Source: Strongyloides papillosus
Lineage: Eukaryota; Nematoda; Chromadorea; Rhabditida; Strongyloididae
Reading direction: 5' to 3'
Assembly: GCA_005656395.1 (NCBI GenBank)
Contig: SRSI01000077.1
Coordinates: 1,488,001 to 1,552,000, forward strand
Length of the DNA stretch: 64,000 nucleotides
The notes beneath the pieces are model-generated. The model was not told the origin of the DNA. It did no database searches and saw only the letters and a program-made list of their open reading frames with translations. Of the stretch, positions 12,381-24,599 are shown in pieces (within the stretch, counting starts at the first letter, position 1; the number at the start of each line of letters is the position of its first letter). Made by a program: the position numbers and the translations under genes.

Positions 12381-12560
12381 CCTAAAAAAAACCAAAAATT
12401 AGTTTATAATTATAAAAATATAGTGAAGGAAAACAATAAAAAGATAAATTTATGTATACTTTGTCTGTGATGACGTTTCTCCATTTCTCTTTTTGAAACA
12501 TTTTTATTTTCTTAGATACTCTCTCGGTATTTGTAAATGAATTAATTTAATATAGGTATA
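12381..12560. promoter_or_regulatory. Shared divergent promoter, NDUFB4/FOXRED1
   Basis: These 180 bp separate the start codons of a complex I subunit (minus) and a complex I assembly factor (plus). The interval must hold both promoters and the 3' splice site upstream of the NDUFB4 ATG. No TATA box is evident. Confidence 0.6.
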
Positions 12561-14179
12561 ATGAATAGACTAATATCTTGTAATTTTCTTTTGAATCCAA
12601 TAAAGTCCCATACATCTATTACTTGTTATAGAAGTCTACAAACTACTCAAATACAATATTGGCAACGTTATGAAAATGACAGGCACTATGAACCTGGTGA
12701 AGACGTTCCTGGAAGAGTGATGCATGGGTTATCCTATGATCTTAAAAGATGGAGGCGGCGATTTAATGATGCTAGGAGAGATGCATGGCGTAGATTAAAC
12801 CCAATTTCACACGCAAAAAAAGAAGTTCAAGATTGGGAGCTTTTACCATGGAGAGCTGAAGTTTTGATTATTGGTGGTGGTTTATCTGGCAGCGCTACAG
12901 CATTTTGGCTTAAACAGCGTTTTAGGGATGAAGATTTTAAGGTTGTTGTTATTGAAGATCCAGATACAGTAAGTTTATTCTTCTATTATATAATCTGTTG
13001 TAGTTTAAAGAGTCAAATACTATGCTTGATCCAGGATCCATTACACAACAATTCTCACACAAAGAATTTATAGAGATGTCTCAGTTTACTGCTGAATTTC
13101 TAAGACATGCAGGTGAACATCTTCAAATTTTAGACTCTCCACCACCAGATATTAATCTTCTTCCCAATGGTCATATGCATCTTGCAAGAACTGAGGAAGA
13201 AGCAAAGAAATTACAAGAAATGTGGAAAGCACAAGTAGGAATGCAAGCAAAAATTGCATACTACAATAAAGAAGATCTTCAAAAAGAATTTCCCTTCATG
13301 AACTTTGACGACGTTATAAGCGGTACTTATGGTCTTGAGAATGAAGGATCTATTGACACTTGGCAACTAATATCGGCACTTCGTGAGAAAAACTTAACGT
13401 TGGGAGTCAATTACATTAAGGGAGAAGTCGAAAACTTTTTATTTGAAAAAGATTCAAATTTATCAGATTCTATTTTTAATGATGAAGAAACTGTGGATGA
13501 AAAGAAAAAATTAAGCGGTGTTATTATAAAACCAAAGATGACTGGTGCTTCACCGAGACCTGTGAGAGCCCATATGGTTGTTAATGCAGCAGGGCCATGG
13601 TCTGGAAAAATTGCAGAACTTGCAGGAATAGGTAAAGGAAGTGGTTTATTGTCTGTGCCAATTCCAGTTAAACCAAAAAAGAGAATGACTTATGTAATAC
13701 ATGCTCCAGATGTACCAGCTGTTAATTTTCCAGCCCTTGTTGATCCATCTGGAATATATGTTAGGCCACAAGATGTAGGATACAAATTTATTGTTGAAAA
13801 AAAATACACGCCAGATGAAGAGGGTATTATTGATCATAGTAATTTAAAAGTAGATTATGATTATTTTTACAATGTTATTTGGCCTTTATTAGTAGAAAGA
13901 GTGCCAGGATTTAAAAACATTAATATTGTTAATGCATGGGCACGATATGAAGATGTTAATATATTTGATGATGCTCCAGTTATCGGTGAACATTTGCTTT
14001 ATAAAAATTTATTCATGATGTGCGGGTATGGAAGTTATGGAATACAGTTTAAGTTAAGTGCTGCAAAGGCTTTTGCTGAAAGAACATTTGATGGAGCCTA
14101 TGTTTCTGTCAATCTTAGGAAATATGATATGCGTAGGATAATGAAAAACGAACCTTTAAAAGAACCATTAAAATTTTAA
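12561..14179 (+). CDS. FOXRED1: FAD-dependent oxidoreductase FOXRED1 (complex I assembly factor)
   Basis: Exons 12561-12968 and 13004-14179 give 527 aa. The 35-nt intron (GTAAGT..GTTGTAG) is placed so that residues FKESNTMLDPGSITQQFS continue the frame; this matches the family segment preceding IRQQFS. Residues 1-80 are basic and mitochondrial-targeting-like. A Rossmann dinucleotide motif, VLIIGGGLSGSATAFWLK, lies near residue 100. A second FAD-contact region (VVNAAGPWSG), a DAO-type core, and the C-terminal ARYEDVNIFDDAPVIGEH and CGYGSYGIQ (equivalent of the family ATGFSGHGLQ) are present. FOXRED1 supports assembly of mitochondrial NADH dehydrogenase. It shares a promoter region with the NDUFB4 gene, which encodes a subunit of the same complex. 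Confidence 0.85.
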
Positions 14180-14582
14180 TTTCATATTTATTTCATGCTA
14201 GAAATGTTTCATAAAAAGAGTTTTAATAAAGTGTTACCAAGATAAATGAAGATACATAGAGTTAGTTTTTTTAAAGAAAGTTTAAAAATATTGATATTAG
14301 ATAATATTAAATAAAGCATTGTTAGACTTATTTTGTCGTGATTATTTCATCAATTTACTATAGAAACTTTTATATATATCTTTAAAATTTGTTACTAATA
14401 TTTTCATTTTGCAAAACTTTATCAGAGTAATTATTCGCTTATTAATATATTTAAATTTATAATGTGTACTAATTATGTTTTTATTAAAGATCACTTGGAA
14501 CTTAATAAATTTTTGTTCCCAAATAATGAAATGTTCTAATATTAAGAATTTTAGTAACGAATTTATGGTGGCCTGGGGGTTC
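14180..14582. other. Gene-free spacer before tRNA
   Basis: AT-rich 3' flank of FOXRED1 leading to the tRNA. An AATAAA lies about 46 nt after the stop. Nothing else is visible. Confidence 0.5.
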
Positions 14583-14654
14583 GGTTTGATGGTCTAATGG
14601 CATGATTCTCCGTTCGGGTCGGAGAGGTTCCGGTTTCGATTACCGGTCAAACCC
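14583..14654 (+). tRNA. tRNA-Pro (anticodon CGG)
   Basis: A 72-nt cloverleaf. The acceptor arms GGTTTGA and TCAAACC pair fully with discriminator C. The D-arm box A region is TGGTCTAATGG. The anticodon stem CTCCG/CGGAG encloses loop TTCGGGT, giving anticodon CGG at 14615-14617, which reads the Pro codon CCG. The T-arm is CCGGT-TTCGATT-ACCGG. No intron. In an AT-rich genome CCG is a rare codon, so this is probably a low-copy isoacceptor. Confidence 0.93.
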
Positions 14655-15153
14655 ACTTGTTTTGGAGTTCTCCTTGTATTTGGGTTTGAAGTATGGTTCC
14701 ATAGTTTATGTTGTTACCTAGATAATTAAAAAACTTGCGTGTCCTCAAGAAGTAGTTAGTGTTTTATCTATTTTCGTGCAATTAAATGAGTCCTTTATAT
14801 TCTATATTTCAATAGCGGCCAATGATCAATAAATATTTAGTATGTGGGAAGGTCTTTTTGTTTGTTATGTAGTTGAATTTATGATAAGTACACTTTTTTA
14901 TTGTTTTATTGTAGTAGTTTAGAAAGAAGTATTAGTAAAAACATTAAAAAAATATTTTTAAGATAACTTAATATTACTTATTAACTTATATAAATTAATT
15001 AATGTTTTTAAATTATATTGTATATATCTTTCATATAATATTTAACGTGATTCGATGGGAAGTAATCTTTTTAAAGGATAAATGTTTATAAAGGAAAAAA
15101 ATGCAAATTGTAAAATGTTAAAGATAAATCTTTCCCGTAACAAATTTGTTCTT
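14655..15153. other. tRNA 3' flank and FKBP 3' flank
   Basis: About 500 bp. The first 200 bp are somewhat GC-richer than surrounding spacer. No gene or repeat is seen. Confidence 0.4.
14660..14663 (+). terminator. Pol III T-run terminator
   Basis: TTTT begins six bases after the tRNA-Pro 3' end, the usual RNA polymerase III stop signal. Confidence 0.6.
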
Positions 15154-15974
15154 TTATAATTCATCATTCTTTTTTATGAGTTTTACTAACTCAATTTCAA
15201 AGTGAAGTGGACTGTTTTCAGGAATACGTGGAGGTCTTCCTTTCTCACCATATGCTAAGTCTGCAGGTACGATAAGTTTTCTTTTCTCTCCCTCACACAT
15301 TCCGGTCATTGCTTGGTCCATTCCTTTTATTACTTGACCTGCTCCAAGTGTAAAAATAAATGGCTTATTTCTAGTATAGCTACTATCTACAAGCGTTCCG
15401 TCTTCAAGCCAAACAGAATAATGCTGATGAATTTTATCACCTACTTCTGCTTTTCTGCATTTTTCCGGAGCAATAACATGGGTTTGAGTAATATGTAATC
15501 CATTATCCTCATACCATGACTCTCCAGGAATTGGTCTGAAAATTGATTTCAATTCAACAAAATAATATAAATCTTCTCCAGATTTAGCACCACGTGGAGC
15601 TTCATATTCTTCGAAGGCATCCGCTGGAATAATAATTTTTCTTTGTTCTTTTACACACATTCCTAACATTGCTTCACTCATTGAGGATAAAACTTGATTT
15701 CCACCTACTTCAAAAGAAAAAGGGCTTTTTCCAAAGTTACTTCCAATAATTCTGCCACTTTTATCTGTTAATTTAAAAAATTGTTCAACATGATCCCATT
15801 TTTCTACCTTTATTTTGCATTTTGAATCTTAATGAACATATTATAAAAGTAATTATTATATCTACCTGGTATTTTTTTAATAATTTCAACTGTAGTACCA
15901 TCATCTAGCTCCCATGATCTTTCTTCTCCAAAAACACTAGTTATAAAAAATATAAATAAAATATTAAATTTCAT
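15154..15974 (-). CDS. ER-resident FKBP-type peptidyl-prolyl isomerase, two FKBP domains
   Basis: Exons 15974-15866 and 15827-15154, with a 38-nt intron, give 260 aa. The N-terminus [16 protein letters not shown] is a signal peptide, and the C-terminal four residues NDEL are a KDEL/HDEL-like ER retrieval signal. Two FKBP folds are visible: residues about 40-140 ([23 protein letters not shown]) and about 150-255 ([36 protein letters not shown]). The FKBP12 pocket Trp in VIKGW is Met in domain 2, and domain 1 is more degenerate, so immunophilin-drug binding may be weak. Nematode secreted FKBPs of this type act as ER isomerases and foldases for cuticle collagen; that role is inferred from the family. 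Neighbouring minus-strand genes lie 244 bp upstream. Confidence 0.9.
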
Positions 15975-16218
15975 AATTATAAATTAAATAGAAAATGATC
16001 TTTTCCATATACTTAAACTCTTCCACGTCAACATAAAAATGAAAAGTGAAAACCTTTTTTCTAGGTCATCATGATATAATAAAAAGGTACTTTCACGGAA
16101 TACCTTGTAAAAAGGATAGAAAAGAAATAAGATTAATATGCCGTTTAAATGATTTATCATACATCTTTAACAATTACATTTAAAAGTGGTTTTAATATCT
16201 TATTAATTATTATTAGAG

Positions 16219-16711
16219 TTATTTTCCAAAAGGTCTTGCAATATGACCCATCTTGACACCTGCAGGTTCAAGACCTCCAGAAAAGGATCCTCCCAATGTA
16301 TAGATTGGTTTTTCTCCATAATCTTCATCAGGAAGAATATGCATATATGAACCAAATCCTTGTTTATTTCCATTCGCCGTCATATCCGCCATTGTATAAT
16401 ATGGACGCATAACTTGAAGATTAGAGGAATCTCCTCCACCTGTTAAAGCACCAACTTCATCTAAATCTTTCATTCCCTGTGAACTATAACCATAATTTTT
16501 TTTTAGAATTTCATCTTGATAATCATCTAAAAATTAAACAATGATAAATTAATGAAACAAAATATTTGCCTTCATTGGAAAAATTCATAGAATCAATTTT
16601 CCTAGTATATGAATTGTGTGAAAACATTTTAGCCCATTTTTGATTTAATAACCTTAATGGATCTCCACTTATAAATGATATGAAAAATAGGAATATAATA
16701 TATTTCTTCAT
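16219..16711 (-). CDS. Small secreted protein ending in an amidation-type Gly-Lys; candidate neuropeptide precursor
   Basis: Exon 1 is 16711-16570 and exon 2 is 16526-16219, giving 149 aa. The only junction that keeps both frames open is AAG|GCAAAT..TTTTTAG, a GC-AG intron of 43 nt. A GT donor 10 nt downstream puts a TAA after seven codons of exon 2. MKKYIIFLFFISFISG is a signal peptide. The chain is acidic and Gly-rich without Cys, with conserved-looking blocks MRPYYTMADMT and LGGSFSGGLEPAGVKMGHIARPFGK (last 25 residues, only part shown). The C-terminal RPF-Gly-Lys has the form expected for carboxypeptidase trimming and Gly amidation to an RPF-amide. There are few internal dibasic sites, so a hormone-like or structural role is possible. 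Family not recognised. Confidence 0.6.
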
Positions 16712-16910
16712 GGATAAATGTTTAGAATAAAATTATTAACAACTTATTTACCACATATACTTTATAATTAGAATAACCTTAAACAAAATGACCTATTTAT
16801 AGAATTAAAATAGAAAATATATACATTTATTCACAGATATAAAATACAATTTAAAGAAGAAAAAAAAACAATAATGTAAATTATAAATTAATACACATTA
16901 GATACTTAAT

Positions 16911-19900
16911 TTAAAAAGGCAAAGGCTCCAAAATAAAATCACCAGTATCCAAGCGTTGAAGAAGTAGTTGAATTGTTCCATGAACATCAAGTAACTTTCT
17001 CTTTAACTTTTGACATCTTTCAACTGAAAGCCGAAGTTTTCCATCAGCAATATTTCTAGATAATTCAACAATAATTCCGATAAGATATTTTAATATTGGA
17101 ATATCTTCAGGATTATCATACTTTTCATGACGAATTGTATGACTTATTCCATCAACTAGGCCATCAAGTGAAAGAAGTGAATTATGACAGAAACTAATAA
17201 CGTCTCCAAAAGCCATCTCTGATACAATAAAAAAATCAAGTAGGCGGATAATAATATGTACCCTAGGAATAGAAGCAGAATTTATTGAGGGAGCAAGTTC
17301 TACACGCTTGAAAACGCTCATAAGACGACTACACACTTGATCTGAAGTTTCTTTTTTTATCTTGAAATACTTAAATGAATCTTCAATTATGGTATCCCAA
17401 AAATTACAAATATCCTCCATTGAAAAGTTTCCTCCAACAACGGATTTATAGATAACTAAGTTAGCCAATGGAATAGAAAATTGATTTACAACTTTCATGA
17501 TAACATCATTTAATGGCCAAATATTTTTTTTGAGATCATGAAGTACTTGTTTTCCATAATTTAGTTCATCATGGTCAGAACTATCAGTAACTTTTGTTGA
17601 AGCATTACTAATATATAATTCCAATTCTTTAGTTACAAAATTTTGAACTTCAGCACATTCTAAGGCCTCCTTGATAGCTAACATATTTTTTGTTTGATTA
17701 GCAGACCCTTTCCCTGATTGAATAAAAACAACTGCTTGTGATAACCAGAATATTCTTGTATCCATATCAACAGGTAATTTATGATTTAAAGCCTTTTCAT
17801 ACAATAATTCAGCCATATATTCGTGTCCATCTGTTGAAGAACGTTGGACATCGACGAGTCTTTCGAAATGTTTAGGACAGTCATTTTGTTTTATGTACCA
17901 TAGAAGATAATCTCTAAAGTCATTATTAGAGAAGTATTTCATCAAAAATTTATCATCTTCCAAAACAGCATCTTCGTATATCTTGTATAAGCCTGTTTTA
18001 GAGGCAGTTCTTAGAATAAAAGCAATGATATCTTGTCGTAGATCTTCCGTAGCTAATTTATTAGATTTATTTTTTATCTCTTTCCCAAGTTCTAGAAGAA
18101 TAAAAGAGATTGAAGAATAACAGAGCCTAACTCTCTCCACAGCATGAGCTACACGATCATTCATTAATGCACTCTTTGGTTGTTCAATATACATATTAGA
18201 AAGATGACCATGATCAAATTTTTCACCCAATCGAATACAAAATTGTACTGCATGCTTATAAAATCTAAGTTTGACAAGAAATTTAACACATTTAGAAATG
18301 TCTACTTGATCCGAAACTGAAAGAAGAATTTTAGTAGCATCCTGAACAAGGCATTCTTTTGTTTCAATATTAACTGCTTCTGTAGCTTCTTTTAATACTT
18401 CTTCTGCTTTCAACAATTTGTAATCATCATTAGAAAATAATGTTGGGCAAAGCTTTCTAAGATCAGATGATATTCCTGCAACACTAGCATTGTCTTTCAA
18501 ATGCATCCTAATTAATCCTCTTACCATTTTTTTGATAATCTAAGAAAAAAAATAAAGACAGAAAAATTAATACTTACGATTTCATTTTCAAAAAGCAACT
18601 CACAAAATTTAGATTTTGTTAAAGTTGTTCTTAAATCAACTGGTAATTGATTACATACAATTGTCAAATTACTTTTGACAAAGACACTCCACAATTGTAA
18701 CAATTCTACTGTGTTAGAAACCATATCAACAAAATTCATCATACTCTCACGCTCCTTCTGCTTGGCAAAATTTTTTTCAGTAACAGACTGAGAACCTAGA
18801 GTCTGCTTTGAATAATGATCAGTTGCATCTCTTAGTACATCAAGAGGTTTAAAATTTCGTAGAAAAGAAGGAGCAGTTTCAATTTCTCGTAAAAATGCCG
18901 TTAATTGACGAATGATTCGCAAAGCTTGTCCATTATCAATAGTTGAAAAATATTCATCATTTTTATGTTTTTTAACAACAACTAATTCAGATACCCACAA
19001 AGAGCTGATAACACGACTAAAAAAAGTATAAGCAGCATCATGAGCAGTACTATAGATGACGTTTGAGGTTTCAAATCCAGAATCAACTATGTCACTTTTT
19101 TTGAAACTTTGAGATGCATGATACTCGACTTGTTGTTGATTAGAAATTAAACTTTGAGATTGATTGATCATAGGACGAGTAACAAAAGAAGGTCTACTTA
19201 TTTTCTCATGTACAAGAAGCGGTTCTCCATGCATCATGCCAAACAATTTCTTTGCATTTGTCTTGATCATATTATTTCTTGAGGCATCAGAACAAATAAT
19301 TTGTAAACTCATTGCCAGAATATTAATTCTTCCATGAATAGCGACAAATTGTTCAAATTTCTTCGAATCAAATTCCTCAACTTGAATGAAATTTTGAAGA
19401 GTTGATAATGGAGATACTTGTTCAAATGTTGAAATTGTTGTAGCGGTTACAATTTTGTAACGATATTTTAATAGATCTTCATCTGTTAAACAAGTAACTG
19501 GAACAATTGTCTTAGGTATTATGTAAGGTAAAGATCTATTTACTTTAGAAATTAACTCTGATCTTGTAGTTTCTTCCATATCCCAAACAACGCCTTTAAA
19601 TCGTACAACTTGGAAGTTCTCCAGTAAAGGTGCATGAAATGGAAAATGTATGTTACTATAAACAACGACAAATGAATCAGTACAATGATTATCACGTCCA
19701 TAACAAACAATTGTTGATTCCTTAGTAATCATAGCATTGTATACACATCTAGATGCTGGAAGCAAATGGCTAAACTTTTCATTCTGAGGTTCTAACCGTA
19801 TATGAGCAAGAACAATTGAATTATAATCATTTTCATCCTTTAAACTGTCAGTCAAATATCGTTTTGGTTGGTCCATTTGAAGACCAAAATACAATCTAGT

Positions 19901-21047
19901 TCCTAGGGCAGTCACCGCCATAAACGAGATAAATTGAGATATCCATGACTCAATAGGAACAATGCATACTATATTTTGAAATAACATCTCGTGAACTTTA
20001 CAAAATCTTCCGGCCAGATAAACAACTCTTTCATTGGTGATTTCACCAATTTCTGTTATTGATTTTCCATCATTAGACAATGAATAGATCAGAATATTTC
20101 CCAAAGATGAAAGAATATGAATTATTCCTCGACTGTTATCGACAGTTATCTTAACGTATTCATCTGTTGAACTCAAAAATGGAATCGTTGGCACTAAAAA
20201 TGATAGAAAACTTTTGGAATGATTTATGAGTTTAGCTTGACGACCACCAAACCATCCTTTAGTTCGATATTCAATTTCCAAGAGCGAACTTCCACTTATC
20301 ATTAAAATCCGTCCTTCATTTGTCACAACAAAATCATTTATTTTCTCACCACCTAATGATACTGATAATTTAGCCTCTGCACCAAAATAAAGCATTGCTT
20401 TTTTGTAGTCAGTTATAGGTAGATGATTTGGAGATTCAAATTTTAGAGGTATAATAACAGCATCTTTTGCAGTAATTAATATAAGCATATAAGGAAATTC
20501 ATCATTTTTGAACAAACCTGGCCCAACTACCCCGACTTTAGCTAGGTGAATAATTGAAGTCATCGGAAACATAGCCATATCTGAACATGTTTCGTCTTGC
20601 CAAATAAAAAATTCGTTGTCAATTGACATCCATGATCGACTTATAATTGGAAAAGTCCCATAATTACTAATACCGGTAGATCCTAAAAAGATTCAACTCA
20701 ATGAATATAAAACAGTACAACATACCATGAAATTGGTCTTTCAGCTCTTCTGGAATATTACTACATTTAAGGTCTCTCAATTCGTTGATATCATGATCTT
20801 CCAAGCAACAGTAATCCTCGTCTCTTGCTCCAGAAACTGTTGTGAGAAATCCATTGGGGTTAAAAGAATTTTGCAACTTTAAAACAGAGAAAAAGTCACT
20901 ACCGGTTCTATCAGATAAAAGTATATCTGTAACAAGGTCTTTCTCTGGATTAGGTGATCCCATATTCAATCTTCCTGTATTATTTGTCATAAAACCATTA
21001 TTTTCATATTCTTCGTTTCCAAGATATCCAGAAGCGTCCAAACTCAT
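16911..21047 (-). CDS. npp-8: Nuclear pore inner-ring nucleoporin Nup155
   Basis: Three exons, 21047-20726, 20682-18578 and 18539-16911, joined by 43- and 38-nt introns with clean GT..AG ends, give 1351 aa. This is close to the usual 1,390. The segment FPIISRSWMSIDNEFFIW starts the N-terminal beta-propeller. The middle holds the propeller blades (GWFGGRQAKLINHS, VVWDMEETTRSELI). The C-terminal half is alpha-solenoid (CVKFLVKLRFYKHAVQFC, ILEPLPF end). Nup155 anchors the inner ring of the nuclear pore and is needed for nuclear envelope formation. The short linker region (YHASQSFKKSD) is Ser/Gln-rich. Start chosen as the first ATG of exon 1. Confidence 0.88.
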
Positions 21048-22352
21048 TTTTCTAGTATTTTTATGTAAATATTAGTAAACGATAAGTTGAGAATCAATAG
21101 AGAAATAATATATAAAAAAAGCGACACTAAAATAAATGATAAGATAAGTAAAAATGGAGGGAAAAAAACAAATATATATAAATCTGTAAAAAAAAGTATA
21201 TGCTGATCTGAGAAATACCTGTAAAAAAGTAGTAAATCTAATTAGTAAATTTATTACTAACTTACTTCAAAAAAAGAAATATTTTAATAAAATAGTTTTT
21301 AAATACAAAAAGGTCAGTATATCCTAACGAGAAAATGGTAAAATACGTATCTTAAAACTTCTTAGACACATTATAAAAAAAATATTTATATTTGAATATA
21401 ACAAGCTAGCATTATTTAATTCAGTGGACAACCTTTCTTAAAGTACATGAACTTTTTTCTTGCATTTGTATATTTTCTAATTTCCTCAGAAATAGTATTG
21501 ATCTCGTAAAGTGATTATTTATACCTTCAATTATTAAATAAAACTTTAAACAGTTTTCTTGCTTTATCAAGCTGAGTTGTTATACAAATGTAAAATGATT
21601 GTTAATTTTTAAAATCAAAGCGTGTAGTTTTTAAATATCTTGTGCCATGAATATGTCTTGTAAAAGCATTAAATTCATAATTTACAGCAATACTTAATAT
21701 GATCTAAGTTGTAAATTTGTTATTTCCATGAATTCATAAATCATTGTAATCTCACAAGATTTCAATAGTAATATTTCAATTTGCACTTCTTTAGATGCTA
21801 AACAAAACCTCACTTTAGGAAAAGTTATTTTGTCAAAGGTACACATCATTAATCACAAAAAAAACAACCGAATTGCAAAGACACATCTTTAGAATCCTCT
21901 AGTCTATCCAATTTCTTAGTATATCATAGAAAATATGACTGATGAAGTTGGATTTTTGATATTTATGTTTGGAAGCAATCAAATGATTTAATAGCTTAAT
22001 ACGTCTTTTAATCAAAATCTTTATTTCCAGTAGTACTATTAAGAGGGTTTTAAATCTTTCTACATAATTAAAATGGATTTTTTTTAAAAAATAGCAAGCA
22101 GAACATTTATGTCGCAAACCAAAAAAACGTAACTATGGATTTTACACATTTTTACTATAGTAACACTATATCTCTATTCTGCTAAGAAATTTATGTAAAT
22201 ATACGCGCTGTTAAAAAATACTAAAAGATTTATCTTCATCAAATCATGATTAAAATAGTATTCTTAGATAGTTTTGTTAAAAGAATAAAATTGGTCTATA
22301 TTTAATAAAATAACAATGAAAAAAATAACAATAACAAAAAATATTAATCACC
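21048..22352. other. Gene-free AT-rich interval
   Basis: 1.3 kb between the Nup155 start and the KRI1 stop. Only short random-looking open frames are seen; no splice-consistent gene, RNA gene or repeat was found. It should contain the Nup155 promoter. Confidence 0.4.
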
Positions 22353-24599
22353 TTAATCCTTCTTAGCTGGCTGCTTTTTTCCATAGATTCTAGAACGATG
22401 ATACTTAGATGGATTAATCCCATAAGCTTTCAAACGCTCATCATCAATGTCTAACGTCGCGTCCCTTGGAGCATGGTTCTTCTTTTTGAAGAGTTTTTTG
22501 TTGTTAAATTTCTTCTCCACTTTGTTTTTAGTTTTTGAAACTTTTGGAGATGACTCGTCAATGGCATCTTCTTCCTTAGATTGTTCAATATCACCTGCGG
22601 TTCTCTCTTGTCTCTTATCGTCGTTTTCAGTTTTTGAAACTTTCACAAATGGCTCACCCATAGTTTCCTCTTCCTTAGATTGTTCAACATCACCTCTAGT
22701 TCGCTTTTTTCTCCTATTTTTCTTCTTCTTAGACTCAGGCTCAGTGCTCTCCACACCAGTGTCTTCTATCTCTTTTTTCTCATCAGGAGGTGGTAAAACA
22801 TCTCCATTTGCAAGTTCATTTACTTCTTTTTCTGTTTGTTCTTTTTTTTCTTTTAATTTTATACTTTTTTTGCCACCAAAATCTGTTGAGAGAACTTGTT
22901 TTTTCTTTTTAATATTCTTGGCTTTATGTCTAAAGGCAAACAAGTCAGATTTTTCTTCTCTTTCAGAGCGATAAGCAGACACTTTTTTAATAGAAACCCA
23001 TGAATTTAATGCTCTATCATCTGAGTTTAATATTTCATCTACTGTTAATCCAAAATCATTAGCTGGAACTGTGCGATAATGAAACCTATGAATAGTTCCA
23101 TCTTTTCCAATATCTTCATAGTTTAAGGCATAATACTCATTAAAATATTCTTCAAACGTTTTTTCCTTAGGATCAAATAAAGGTTTTTTCTTTGAAATGG
23201 CTTCCATCAATTTGGTGTTCCTTTTTCTTCTTCTTCTAGATGACTTTAGTTCTTCAGGACGACCACGTACACATTCTTCATCTTTTTTATTTTCTTCTTC
23301 ATCTGTACTTGACGCCTCATCCACTTTTGTGACATCTATATTATCATAGTCAGAATCTCCGTCTGATGACATGTCTGAAAACACTGGTTTCTCTAACTCT
23401 TCGTTTAACTCATTTTCGGATACCTCATCGTTTCCAAATAACTCAGTCATCTTTTTGTCATATTCAGATGGGTCAAAATCTTTTTCAAGATCTTCAATAG
23501 AAAAATTAATGTCATCCTTACCAGAAATTTCCTTCAATTTTTCAAGCTTTTCTTCAATTTCTTTCTTCTTTAAACTTCTCAAGCGTGAAATCTCTTCCTT
23601 TCGCTGCTGTTTTTCAGCTTCCTTTCTTTCTTTATACTTTTCTCTCTGTTCCTTCCTTTTTTCATTTGTTTTTCTTACAGTATCACTAATAGTTCTAGGA
23701 TACTGCTTAATAAATTCCTGATCTGGATCTTCATATCTATAATTAAACTTCTGCTCAAATTGCTCCATTTTCTCCTCCTCTTCTAACGCCTGATCCAAAT
23801 TAACTATCTCGTCGTATGTGGGAATAACTTCTTCGTCACTACTAACATCATACTTTTTCTCCAGAATATAATCACGCAGAAATTTCTCTGATTCAGATAA
23901 ATCACTCTTCATCCAAACCTGTTTTAATTTATTTACAATTTCGCCTTGCTTTCCTTTTGCAGGCTTCTGTCCCTTTAACCATTCTACCATATCATCTTTC
24001 TCTTTCTTTATCTCCTCATCAGTTTTAACTCTTTTCTTCAATAAATCATCGTCATCAGATATCTCGGCCAAAGCAGCTTTAATCTCATCCTTTGTTTTTT
24101 TAAGTTTTTCTTGATAACTAGAATCATTCTTAGTCTTAGGGACATCATCATCAGATTCAATAATTCCACCTCGTTCAATTACAAGCTTTCTTTCATAATC
24201 TTTCATAAGAAATGTTTTTTCTTTCTTTTTTTTTGGCTTAGACGAATCTGTTTTAATTTCTTCGTCATCAGAATCACTTTGAAAATCACAATTTTTATCA
24301 TAAATCGAAGGGTCCTTCGATTTCAATGCAGCTAATGCTTTAAAAAATGTTTTTTCGTCTCCAGCTGTCCATTCTGGGACATCCTCTTCAGAGGATGAGG
24401 ACTCCTCCTCTGACAATTTTGCATCATCCCCATATTTATCTTTCACTAACAAAAAGCTTATTAAAGTACGAAGAAATACAAACTTACATTTTTGAAGTTC
24501 TTCGTTTCTTCGCCAGTTTTCATATCGATTAGCATAATCTTTGTTGATAGTTAATGAAGCATCTTCGTCATCAGAACCTAAATCAAGCTTCTTAGACAT
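22353..24599 (-). CDS. KRI1: Ribosome biogenesis protein KRI1
   Basis: Exons 24599-24488 and 24445-22353 give 734 aa. The 42-nt intron is a multiple of three without stops, so the frame reads through if it is retained. I start at MSKKLDLGSDDED; an in-frame upstream ATG would add a hydrophobic leader atypical of the family. The family hallmarks are an early NKDYANRYENWRRNEELQ with KDKYGDD, long acidic Ser/Glu tracts, a charged coiled coil (about 300-380), and the KRI1 C-terminal block FEEYFNEYYALNYEDIGKD followed by FHYRTVPANDFGLT. KRI1 is a nucleolar 40S processing factor that acts with KRR1. It lies 114 bp downstream of CUTA on the same strand. Confidence 0.9.
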   Translation of the reverse strand: MSKKLDLGSDDEDASLTINKDYANRYENWRRNEELQKCKFVFLRTLISFLLVKDKYGDDAKLSEEESSSSEEDVPEWTAGDEKTFFKALAALKSKDPSIYDKNCDFQSDSDDEEIKTDSSKPKKKKEKTFLMKDYERKLVIERGGIIESDDDVPKTKNDSSYQEKLKKTKDEIKAALAEISDDDDLLKKRVKTDEEIKKEKDDMVEWLKGQKPAKGKQGEIVNKLKQVWMKSDLSESEKFLRDYILEKKYDVSSDEEVIPTYDEIVNLDQALEEEEKMEQFEQKFNYRYEDPDQEFIKQYPRTISDTVRKTNEKRKEQREKYKERKEAEKQQRKEEISRLRSLKKKEIEEKLEKLKEISGKDDINFSIEDLEKDFDPSEYDKKMTELFGNDEVSENELNEELEKPVFSDMSSDGDSDYDNIDVTKVDEASSTDEEENKKDEECVRGRPEELKSSRRRRKRNTKLMEAISKKKPLFDPKEKTFEEYFNEYYALNYEDIGKDGTIHRFHYRTVPANDFGLTVDEILNSDDRALNSWVSIKKVSAYRSEREEKSDLFAFRHKAKNIKKKKQVLSTDFGGKKSIKLKEKKEQTEKEVNELANGDVLPPPDEKKEIEDTGVESTEPESKKKKNRRKKRTRGDVEQSKEEETMGEPFVKVSKTENDDKRQERTAGDIEQSKEEDAIDESSPKVSKTKNKVEKKFNNKKLFKKKNHAPRDATLDIDDERLKAYGINPSKYHRSRIYGKKQPAKKD

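Noticed and set aside
12482..12503. Possible upstream coding exon of NDUFB4 (ATG near 12503 reading MFQKEKW with a downstream GTATAC donor)
   Set aside because: Splicing it to the acceptor at 12382 puts the NDUFB4 body out of frame, so the acceptor is better explained by trans-splicing.
16523..16711. Reading exon 1 of the candidate peptide gene as a separate 62-aa protein
   Set aside because: The C-terminal part is intronic-like AT-rich sequence ending in a TTTTTAG acceptor, and exon 2 continues the chain in frame.
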